From positions 5,282,001 to 5,346,000 of the forward strand of contig NC_044014.1 of NCBI RefSeq assembly GCF_900496995.4: DNA of 64,000 bases, given 5' to 3'. The translations under genes were made by a program, and so were the position numbers. Within the stretch, counting starts at the first letter, position 1; the number at the start of each line of letters is the position of its first letter. The notes below the pieces were generated by a model. It saw only the letters and a list, made by a program, of their open reading frames with translations. It searched no databases and was not told the DNA's origin. Shown piece after piece: positions 48,901 to 57,400 of the stretch. This stretch comes from Aquila chrysaetos chrysaetos (lineage: Eukaryota > Chordata > Aves > Accipitriformes > Accipitridae).

Positions 48901-51900
48901 TTCTGGAAAAGGGAGTCTGCGTATTAGCTGTCTTCCACATCCACTGGCATGGCTCAGAAATGGGTCTTCATGTTTGTAATGCTTTGCATTACAAGCATCA
49001 AAAAGTTTCAGACTTCTTTCACTGAGACTGAGGAAAGCAAAAGGAGTGTGAGAAGCAAAACCAGAAATGAGTGTTTTAACTTGGCAGTAACATTTATTGG
49101 TATATAGTTTCCCAACACTGCAACGGGGCATGTCTTGTCAACTTTATTAAGAAGTACAAAAAGTGAAATACCAAAGGGCATTCTGGTTCTATAGAGGGAA
49201 ATGTTTATTACAGCTCTTCCTGGCTTATCCCACTGAAAGTCTTTCTCCCAGGGTTACAGCAGTCATTGGAGAAAGGAGGGAGAGGCCATCGGGACTGATA
49301 CTGAAATACTGTTTTTCCTGCAATTGTCCACCAGATCTCCTTGCCCTGTGGAACATCACTGCTAGCCAGTTCTCTCATCCCCAGCTCGCTGGGCTGAGCC
49401 TGCAACGTCCTGGGCCCCAGGTTGGGAGAAGCTGAATCTGAGCTGAGAAATCCTCAAGAGGGAGTACAGGACCTGCCGTTCGTCCTGGACTCACTTGATA
49501 AGAAAGCCTAAGCCTGGAGGCTTATAAATTGTTTAGAATCCAGATAGGTAACGTTACAAACGGTGAGAAACATAGGCTGGGTGGCTTTTTCTGGAGTCAT
49601 GCTTCTTAAAGAAATAAAAATAATTATTTCCTTCAGATTCTGTGGTTCAAATTCTGCACCATTCAGCTTTCCCTGAAGCAGGCTTTGCATATAGCATTTG
49701 CAGCTCCCGGCTGGAGCAGTGGTAGCAGTGTCAGTGATAGCCTGCCCGTGCTGCCAAAAAAACAGCGGGTTGGTACCAAGCAGGTGAAGTTCATAGACAA
49801 GCATCAGCTGCACTGGGAGATGGTGATTTCCCAACATTTCTTGGCATCTCTACTGATGTCCCCTCCTAACCAAAACTCATAACTACGTTTTTCTAACATG
49901 CTGCATGCTGTGCAAATGCCCTTTACCTGTCTGCAGCGTAGTCAGGGTTTCTGGTGTCTCGGTTTCCTCTGTGGTGGCGGTGGAAGCAAGGGAGGCACCT
50001 GTGCTACCAAAGGAGGCTATAAGGATGAGAAATTAAATGGTTGCAAGTAGCAATTAAAAGCACAAAGGTGATTCGAGGAGCTCGTGACTTGCTTTAGGTC
50101 TCAGGCTTGATAAGAAACTGTGCTATCAGTCTGCTAAATAACTGGAGAGGCAGAGGTCCAACTGAGGGAGATGAGCGCAAATGCCTGGCTGTGCTCCTTA
50201 ATGTTTCTGGAGTTTTTATGAATCATAGACACACAAAATCACAATGATCTGGACACTTTTGCTTTACAAAATTTTCTGTGTCATATTTACAGCTCCAGGC
50301 TCAGAGGTATTAATCATTAAATGCATATATTCCTGATATGTCCTGACAGTCTGATATTTTTCAAGTGAAAATTTTGTAAGGGCGTTGTTCCTTCACAGAG
50401 ATATTTAATTTGCAGTTGTCTGCTATGAATATTTTACAGATTTACATGGTCACATCTTAATTCAGCTGAAAAACCCGAATTAACAGAATGTTTGTTTTAA
50501 ATAGCACTTGCAAAATGGCTGTTCTTGCCTTTATAAACTGTGGTTGGGATTTTGGGAGCTGATGTGGCAATTTCCTCTGTGACAATAGTGGATGCAGAGG
50601 GTGTAAGTGAGGCCAAGAGAAAGTTGAGGAAATACAAAGAAGAGGAGAGATTGGCAGCAACTAGGAGTGAAGATGTGAACTGAAATCTTGATGAAAGTAA
50701 GTAGATTTGGGCTTTGCAGGACAGTGAGTCAATGCATAGCCTTTTATTTTTGCTGAAAAAAAGACTTTCACCTTCATTTAATATTCAATAATAAAGATAG
50801 TAGATATTTCTGACTGCATTCTTTTACTACTAGAGATGCAATAGTCATTTGGAAAGATGCAAAGTGGCCGTTGTTAGGGGAAATAAAGAATGAAGTTTGC
50901 CTTGTGCTTTGGAAGTGACTATCAGCACGCAAGCGTGCCTCACCTTCCTCGAGGGTTGTCAAGGTCCCTGGAGCAGACGGTGTCTCAGCCCCTCCTGGGC
51001 TTGGGCTGGATGCGGAGGAGGAATCTGCAGAGACGGCCAGGGGATGGGGAGATACGTTACTAATCAGAATCACCACCACGTAAAAGACAGACATTTAAAG
51101 GATCTCTGAAATCATTAATATGTCAGGCTTCATGGAAAAGAAAGTCAGTTCCTTGGACTTAAACTTTCGGTAATGTGGCTCAGAAGAACATCTTCCAAGC
51201 AGTAATTGTAAGTGAACTTGGGAGGCAGATGCAACCGGTGCACCTCGCAGCAGGGTATAAACACACCTTATTTCCATTCTACCTTTGCACTAGCTTAAGA
51301 ATCAGGAAAAATTAATCAAGATTATCAAAAGAATTGAAGGTGAAAAAAATATCCAGGTAAGAGTGCCTCATATGAATTGATTACTAATTATTAGTAGATG
51401 AGTGGCAAATACAGTTCCTATGGGCTATCCAAAGAACAGAAATAATGATACAGTGGATGAATAAATAATAATTTGGAGCAATAACTAGTAATTCAGAGCA
51501 TGTACCCTTCTAGAATACTGTCTACCAAGGAGCTGTAATCACATGATTTCTGAGTTAAAAATTAGTCTCTGGGCACTTGGGGAGACTGTGAAGAGCTAAT
51601 GGACTTATGTCTCAAAAGCCCTGCCCTACCTGACGGTGCAACTGTGGAGCATGCCACACCTGTGAACATCAAAAAAATGCAAAAACATTCTGAATCAACA
51701 TTCTTCGCATACTAAACTCAAAACATAGCACTGTACCAGCTACTAGGAAGACAATTAACTCTATCCCAGCTGAAACCAGGACACATCCTTATGGTGTCCA
51801 CAGTTATGTGTGCTCCAGCCGGCGTGCTGACAGTCCCAAAGGTAAGATTGAGTTCCACTACACTGCCTGTCAACTCTGCCAGGGCCAAAGTAAGACTGTC

Positions 51901-54382
51901 CCAAGGCAGAGACAACTTGACCACAATCAAGTTGTCTGCATACAACGCTCCACTGTTCGTACTGAAGTGATCACCACAGACTGTCCCCCATTTGCCTTCG
52001 TGGTAAACTTCAACCCTCCCCGCTCATCGGTCCCCTCCAGATACCAATTGCAGTTGTGGATCTTCTGAAACTAAAGCAAAAATTGTCAGGTAAATATCTC
52101 AATTTGTTTATTCCAAGGATATCTAAACTTCTTACGTCTAAGCTTGCATCCCCATCTGTGCAGGGATGGGATGCCCAGCGTTTCAGTGTCCCCAGTACCT
52201 GGGGCTTACTGGGGCAAGCCTGCAGGGTGCAAAGCAGTACAGGGCAGGGAGCTGAACAGCAGAGCCCAAACCAGGGCGGTTAATTCAGCCCCGTTCACAC
52301 GGCTCTGCGGTGTACAGGACCAGACCTGTCACGGTAGGTCATCGTTGGCTGTGCTGGTGAGATAACCAGCTCACCCAGAGCTGGCTCATGTAACTCTACA
52401 GGTGTGCCCGGTATGTTCACGCTCAGGACCATGTCTCACCCTCTTTCTTACCTTTGGGGTTAAATTTGTCTTTTATCCACTTCAAAAATTTGTTCCATAG
52501 CAAGTTTTGACCTCCAGTTTCTGAGCCTTCCGGTGAGTTCCACCACACACCACTTGCTGTGGGAGACAAGAAAACATATTAGCATTGGTGTAACATATCA
52601 CAAATCTAGGTCTATTTTATGTTTTGCTGTGAGATTGTACCTGATGTGTGTTGATACAGTTAGATACAGTAAGTGTTGGTATGTGGTGTGTTTTCAAAGC
52701 AATCCTGCGGTTCCTCCCTGTGTCTGGAAGGACATGCTCTTTTCCTCATAGTTCAGTGGAAGATGACTGTAGGGGACCTTGTTTCGTAGCAGCACAAAGA
52801 GCAAAGGGATCTGACCCCAGACATCCCCGTGTACATCCTTCACCTTCAGTGAAGACATGGGCTTCTGGGAGCTGAGCTCTGCCAAATTTCACTGGGGCAG
52901 TGGAAAGGGTTACTTACCTTTGCCATATGGATTACCTCAATAACGGGGAGGTTGTGGACCATTTGTCCGTGCAGACCATGACAGTTGTTTTGGCTGGCAG
53001 CCCAGCATGTTAGCTTAAATCTTTGGAAATCCTTGCTCAGGTCTGTGTGGGAAGCCCAACTTTGTCTAACTCTACAGTGAAGAATATACTACACACTACT
53101 TAAGGTATTTAAAAATGTACGTTTGATTAAACCAGCCCGTGGCATCATGGTTCAGATACCAGGGGATGAAATGGTCTTCCAAAACAAGATACAAACCTGA
53201 TCATGTGGTTTTAATAATCTATAGTTTTAGTCACATAAATACCTTTGAAAAATCTACTTATACTCACTGAAAGGAAAAAGGATTTAGGCTGCCAAAGTGA
53301 TGGGTCAAAGTGATGTTTTCAAATGGCAGCTTTTAAAAATAATATCCTTGCTCTTTCGGAATTAGCATGCTCTGAAGAGCTCTGCCTGATTCAATCACTA
53401 AAATCAAGAGAAATTTCATTTCAGGATTTTTATTTTCAAATTGGCATTTGATCTTCAGACACTCACTTTCACAGACTTTTACTTCAGTGATACTAAAGTC
53501 CTGGGTTTGCAAGGATCCTAAGTGATTTTTCCAGTCAGAGTTAATCCAGTCTACATCAGGTCAAATCAAAGACAAAAATGAACCTATGAAATAAGGACAA
53601 AGATTGTAGGGTTGCTGAAGTGCTGGGATTTGACCACCTTCTTGAAATGCAGCTTAGTCCTCTTTGATGCTGAACTTCCCTCTGGATTGCCTTTGCTCTT
53701 GTGTTATAAATAATTCAATATAGCCAATCCCTTAATCTACACTCCATGAAATTATCTGTTTTTGTAAAGGATTGACAAGACTTTATTCGTGGTGTCCACG
53801 CTGATAATTAAAGATCAAAGTACTTCATTGAAACTAGCAAGATTATAAGGCAGGTTTGGAGTTACTGTTGTTTGAAGTTTGAAGGAACATGGCACTACAG
53901 TAAAGTATATTTCCACCTGGGTCTGGCAGGCTGCTCTGTGTTGCTTTTTCTCTCTCTACATTTTTAAATGTACAGTATAGAAGAATTTAAATTCAAAGCT
54001 AGAATATTAGAAGAAGAACATTTAGAGAACAACTTCCCCAAACTATTGCCCTCATAGAAGAGACAGAAAGAAAATATTCTTCAGCACCTCCAGTTTTGGA
54101 ATATAACCTATGGATTTGATCTGAATCTTTGAATTAGAAGATAAATTAAACCAACAATTTTATGGTACAGAGCTTGTCAGCAAGATTCTAGGAGACTCTT
54201 TGCCACCAATATTCCAGGAAACTCTTTGCCACCACTTCCCAGCAAGCCAGTCCGTATTTGTAACTAATTCTCTCTCTAACATTTCCCTGAAAGCACGAAA
54301 ATATATTATGTACATTACCTGGTTCAGATAGAAAAGTGGCACTTAACACCAGCAACCAAGTGAGACTCACTTGAAGGTCCAT
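36417..54382 (-). CDS. DMBT1-like secreted SRCR/mucin-like protein, partly decayed locus
   Basis: Exons from 5' to 3' on the minus strand are: signal peptide (54319-54382), amphipathic exon (52452-52556), Ser/Thr/Pro mini-exons (50944-51024, 50529-50576, 49927-50016, 48703-48798, 47315-47425), SRCR-A (43398-43718), linker (42314-42355), SRCR-B (41532-41843), then linkers at 39938-39970, 39420-39452, 38926-38967, 37684-37716, 37514-37546, 37343-37378 and 36417-36437. All are phase 1 at both ends, so any subset keeps the frame. The total is about 1.5 kb of coding sequence. DMBT1 proteins are secreted mucosal pattern-recognition and epithelial differentiation glycoproteins made of SRCR repeats, Thr-rich linkers, CUB and ZP domains. 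The position next to CUZD1 fits DMBT1. No CUB exon was seen, and the ZP exons downstream are broken. Whether a protein is made is unknown. Confidence 0.6.
37216..37620 (+). repeat. Tandem segmental duplication, copy A
   Basis: This copy spans linker exons 37343-37378 and 37514-37546 plus flanking intron. Shared landmarks with copy B (38815-39520) are 'acacagtggagacagggagc', 'attacttacaagtggtaatg' and the 'actcggtcgg'-type PTESTT exon followed by 'actgtcaaa'. The two copies are diverged and carry small insertions and deletions. Confidence 0.75.
37798..38723 (+). mobile_element. ERVK-like LTR
   Basis: The block runs from TGTGGCAAGGTTTTGGTAGG to CCAGGGTCAGCCCACCACA. It has the internal features of a common avian ERVK LTR: repeated 'gcagcccgtgg' and 'acgctggagcag' units, an AATAAA at about 38548, and 'ttggtgggcaccaggcatcc' near the 3' end. 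No matching 6-base target duplication was seen. About 95 unassigned bases follow before duplication copy B. They include 'acccgaaccacggga', which could be a decayed primer-binding site. It interrupts the linker-exon cluster. No protein-coding capacity was seen. Confidence 0.8.
38815..39520 (+). repeat. Tandem segmental duplication, copy B
   Basis: Paralogue of 37216-37620, carrying linker exons 38926-38967 and 39420-39452. It contains about 300 extra bases (roughly 39050-39390) absent from copy A. A third, shorter related unit surrounds exon 39938-39970: it shares 'gggactgtca' followed by 'gagaaaataaaa'. Confidence 0.75.
41532..41843 (-). CDS. SRCR domain exon B (intact group-B SRCR)
   Basis: A single 312-base exon, phase 1-1, encodes one complete scavenger receptor cysteine-rich domain: [19 protein letters not shown], then [36 protein letters not shown] and [13 protein letters not shown]. 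All eight group-B cysteines are present and the frame is open. One unusual point is Ala in place of Gly in the WGTVCDD motif (SWATVCDD). The acceptor is ttccaag and the donor gtattc. Such domains bind bacterial and host polyanionic ligands in DMBT1. Confidence 0.9.
42314..42355 (-). CDS. Linker exon between the two intact SRCR domains
   Basis: A 42-base phase 1-1 exon encoding [13 protein letters not shown], with acceptor tcctag and donor gtgagt. It is Thr/Pro-rich as in DMBT1 inter-SRCR spacers, and joins SRCR-A to SRCR-B in frame. Confidence 0.7.
43398..43718 (-). CDS. SRCR domain exon A (intact group-B SRCR)
   Basis: A 321-base phase 1-1 exon encodes [20 protein letters not shown], then [47 protein letters not shown] and [14 protein letters not shown]. 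All eight group-B cysteines are present with no stop. It is GC- and CpG-rich compared with its flanks, as are many avian SRCR exons. The acceptor is gccgcag and the donor gtacgc. It is more typical of the family than exon B. Confidence 0.92.
43719..47314. other. Large intron of the DMBT1-like locus
   Basis: About 3.6 kb between SRCR-A and the next upstream linker exon. No SRCR or linker exon was recognised. Apart from the short tandem duplication at 44955, I saw no repeat I can name. Confidence 0.45.
44955..45006 (+). repeat. Perfect 26-base tandem duplication
   Basis: Two adjacent identical copies (44955-44980 and 44981-45006) of a 26-base unit beginning 'aaaaattctatatcc'. The unit itself ends in 'gatccagatc', a smaller internal repeat. 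Confidence 0.95.
47315..51024 (-). CDS. Cluster of Ser/Thr/Pro-rich mucin-like mini-exons
   Basis: Four well-formed phase 1-1 exons were found: 50944-51024 (26 full codons, with [15 protein letters not shown]), 49927-50016 (29, with [17 protein letters not shown]), 48703-48798 (31, with [20 protein letters not shown]) and 47315-47425 (36, with [20 protein letters not shown]). Each has a good acceptor and GT donor. Their Ser/Thr/Pro content suggests dense O-glycosylation. They lie between the amphipathic exon and the SRCR exons. Two further related units in the cluster have damaged splice sites and are listed separately. Pro, Ser and Thr content and length differ between exons, so they are older duplicates than the 37-39 kb set. 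Confidence 0.6.
47808..47855 (-). pseudogene. Decayed linker mini-exon (donor lost)
   Basis: A 48-base segment with a cttcag acceptor has an open phase-1 reading ([15 protein letters not shown]) and ends at the expected phase-1 position. The following dinucleotide is CT instead of GT. It looks like a former mini-exon of the mucin-like cluster. Confidence 0.45.
50529..50576 (-). CDS. Linker mini-exon with GC donor and shifted acceptor
   Basis: The reading is [15 protein letters not shown], 48 bases, phase 1-1. The donor is GC (AAAG|gcaagaa), a known minor class that can work. The acceptor position that matches its paralogue at 50016 has GG instead of AG. A cryptic tcacag 37 bases downstream keeps the frame and would remove the first part of the exon. 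It may be weakly used or dead. Confidence 0.4.
51776..52064 (-). pseudogene. SRCR domain pseudo-exon
   Basis: After a normal acceptor (tagtttcag), the phase-1 reading starts [12 protein letters not shown] and then meets TGA where the first conserved Cys codon should be. It continues [16 protein letters not shown]. After a frameshift the end is recognisable as QSYFGPGR and then [17 protein letters not shown]. The gene therefore once had a third SRCR domain here. No convincing donor was seen. Skipping it leaves the reading frame of the flanking exons intact. Confidence 0.8.
52452..52556 (-). CDS. Exon encoding a cationic amphipathic segment, DMBT1-like locus
   Basis: A 105-base phase 1-1 exon with acceptor cccacag and donor gtaaga. 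It follows the signal-peptide exon directly (joined codon GCA) and so would form the N-terminus of the mature protein. It begins [15 protein letters not shown] and ends [17 protein letters not shown]. The second part places Leu/Phe/Trp/Ile on one helical face and Lys on the other, with a net charge of about +4. I do not recognise this segment from mammalian DMBT1. Confidence 0.6.
54185..54234 (+). repeat. Imperfect 24-base direct repeat
   Basis: Two copies ending 'ctctttgccacca' (54185-54208 and 54211-54234), differing at about three positions, in the first intron of the DMBT1-like locus about 80 bases from its donor. Confidence 0.8.
54319..54382 (-). CDS. Signal-peptide exon of the DMBT1-like locus
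   Basis: An ATG-initiated 64-base exon encodes [20 protein letters not shown] and then PG, ending in phase 1 with a gtaatg donor. It has a hydrophobic core and small residues suitable for signal-peptidase cleavage. The next exon accepts it in frame. The start has AAA before ATG and G at +4, and a TATA-like box sits about 45 bases upstream. Confidence 0.75.
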
Positions 54383-54424
54383 TTTCACTGCGGTTGTCTG
54401 TCCTAACCCAATGCAGCTTCAGAA

Positions 54425-54430
54425 TTTATA
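54425..54430 (-). promoter_or_regulatory. TATA-like box of the DMBT1-like locus
   Basis: The minus strand reads TTAATATAAATTCTG, with TATAAA ending 42 bases before the signal-peptide ATG. With a start site about 30 bases downstream, the 5' UTR would be roughly 15-20 bases. This matches the compact CUZD1 promoter layout and supports this exon as a true first exon. Confidence 0.55.
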
Positions 54431-57400
54431 TTAAGTGAGTTCTGGTCTACACCAAAGGTGTGTGCTGTGCAATTTGATCTTTCTTCCTGAACTTCCAGAT
54501 CAATGCCAAGGAAGTGATTTACTGAGTATTTTCATTTCACAGGGTACATCCAGACATCCGGATAAGGAGATCCAGATCACAGCACTGTTCCGGAATGGCT
54601 ACCGGGATCTTCCCAAACACTCCCCAGGCCCCTTTGTGGCTGTATGTTTGATGATGTGGTTGTTCCAGGAAGCAGTGATTTACTTTTGGATATTAGCCTG
54701 TTTGGTAAGGATTCTCATATCACCGGTTAAATCCATTTCCAATTTACAACCATACTAAGCCAGATTAAATTAGGGTGAGAATTGTGCCAAAAGAAGATTA
54801 GTGTCCTAAAAATGTCAGGAAAGTCTCAACAAAATTCTATCTGTCTGCTACAGATCACTCCTGTAAGAAGTAGTTACTATGCTTTTTCATACTCCTCTGA
54901 CTCCTCTTTAACCTGGGAATAGATCCCTCCAGCAGGTTTCAGATCTGCAGTTATCTCTCTCTTACTTGCAGCCTACAGAGCAGCAAAATGGCTGTAAGAG
55001 ATATTCGCCAAGGCGTGGTTGGGTAAGAACTGGTTTTGGGGTTAAATAAGTAGGGCTAAACTACAGCAACCAAGGAAATGGAGTGAAATAGGGCCAGAGG
55101 GTGCTAAATTAAGCTAAAACTGTGCAAGTCAAGGAGTCTGCATGTAATGGTAGCTGGTAGCTATTAGTAGCTACCATTCAATGGTAGCTTTTCAGATTAG
55201 GTGACTTGCATGAAAAAAGGGAATCTCACCTAGAAAGGCCATCCTATACAGCTGGAAAAGATTGGCCTCTAGCAAAGCCATGGATCCAGAAGGATGCCTC
55301 CAGCCACACAGTCATGTCCCTGGCATGAGGTGGTGATGTGACCTCCGATACCTCAAAGGATGCCTCCAGCTCTACCCCACTCTGTACTGTCAAGGAGAAG
55401 ACGGGTCTCAGCTAGAGAGAGAAAAAAAGCAAAGCTATATTTTCTTAGCTGATTTAAAAATGAACGTCAATTCTTTCTTTCCATGAATGCTTTTCTTTGC
55501 ACAGTACAATATGTGATATCTGTATAGATATCCATGTTTTTACCCTCACAGTACCTCCTTGAGCAAAAAAACCCGTCATGTCAAGTATCTAAACTCCTAG
55601 TTCCATGTGTGTGTACTACTTGAATTCAGTGTCATCTCCTGAGGTGGCTAAGTGGGTTTATGGTAGATCCTTATCAATATATTTCTATCCACATAGCTCT
55701 AAGCTGGGCCTGAACAGTACAGAATGTAACAGTTTTCTTTCCTGGCAGCAATTAAGCTATTTTATACAAACATTTTTCACTTTTGAATGAAAAAGGAATT
55801 TTAGAAACAGTCCAAAACTCCAACTGAAATCTCATTAAGATCTTATTCTCAAAACAATGTCAAACAAATTCATTATGTCTTGTGATTTGACCCAGATCTA
55901 AGTGCTCTGGATTTGAAGATTTGGATCTGAACAATGTCACATAGAAGGCACAGAAGTCTGATATGCATGTGCCATTTCAGTGCACTTCATATCCATCTTA
56001 TAACAAAATTATTTCTGTGGCTGCTGCTGGACTTGCAATAATATTCTCTCTGGGAATTGTAGAGTCCTGTAGAAATAACTAATGTGTCAGTCTGCTGACT
56101 CAGCCAAACAGTGTGCTCAGCAGTAAAGCTACTTGTCCAAGAAATCCCATGCAGCAGGAGCATGGGTGTTAACGGAAAGTGGGGACATAATTCACATTAG
56201 CTAGTTGTAGGCATCTAATCTATTTATAAACTAAACTCTTAACCAGTGGCATTTCAGTGCACCTCTGTTTGGAGCCTCGATATAGGGATAGGAAAATATG
56301 GGGAACATGGCTGAATGCAAGTATCTTGAATATGAAGGAGCATCAAGATTTGCTTTTTCAGCATTCCTCGGTCTCTTTTATAAAACAGGTCCCAAAGAGG
56401 ACATTAGTCCCAGTGAACATGCGGAAGGCTGAGGACTCCGCTACCCAGCTCTTGCCTAGTGAGGCTGGATCTCACCTTAGGCTATTTTACACCATATCTA
56501 AGAAGCGATGGTGGTAGGTGCGAATGCTAGCAGGGGCAGAAGATTTGTACAGTTAATCTGTAGTGATGGGTGACAAAGAATGACCAGCCTCCACATTAAA
56601 CATTGAAGCTCCTGTCACGGGCATTGAAGGTGCCATTAGAAAGGAGATGGTAAGACTTCAGTCCCAAGCTAAGCAAGCAGACTAATCCTGCGTGGCAAGA
56701 ACCAGCAGTGATGACAGTAGGGCTGACTTTTGTGGTCTTGGAATAGCAAAGCTGTTTCCCAGAACATCTTCTTGAAGATATCTATTGAAATTTGCTCATG
56801 GAAAATGAACGGCGTTCATCTGCAGTGAAATACCTTGACTCTGGAGCTTGCTATTAAGCTTTCGTCATGGAGTGACGGAGCTTTGCTGCACCAGCAAAAC
56901 TGTCCCTCCCTGGAAATACTGTCCCAGCTTCTTCCAGTTTTTTCTAACTACATACGAATTTCAGTGTGTATTTCATATTGTGTGTCCTGTGTACACACAG
57001 AGGTACGTACATTCGTATATGTGACATATGCGCCGTAAGACATCTTCTGCTAAGGGGCAAGTTATCCATGTAGTCGTGCTGCTCTGCAGCTCTGACCTGG
57101 CAACTTCTCCAGCGTTTGCAGACAAAAGTAAGCTCACCAAAGGCATTTAAAAATCTAATTTTCATGTGTTATAATTTCCATAAGGATCTGAGTCTAACAT
57201 GGTTTAAGGGGCCAAAAGCAATGGGAAAAGGCAAAGCTGTCCTGGAGGCTCTTGCCACTGGAGGGCAGCGAGGCACTGTCCTTAGGGAGGGACCACGTTC
57301 CTGGATAAGATGCTCTAACACCACAGGGCTTTTGTAGGGTCCATAGAGAGGCCTCCACTCTAGCAAATACCTCTAAAAGCAAGCAGAGGTGAAAATAAAC

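Noticed and set aside
55145-55195. Inverted 'ggtagct'/'agctacc' repeats that could form a hairpin
   Set aside because: Short, imperfect and isolated. No RNA gene or transposon-end features accompany it.
55330-55415. Possible linker exon after a ccttgacag acceptor on the minus strand
   Set aside because: Similar acceptor context to the linkers, but the reading is not Ser/Thr/Pro-rich and no matching phase-1 donor was found.
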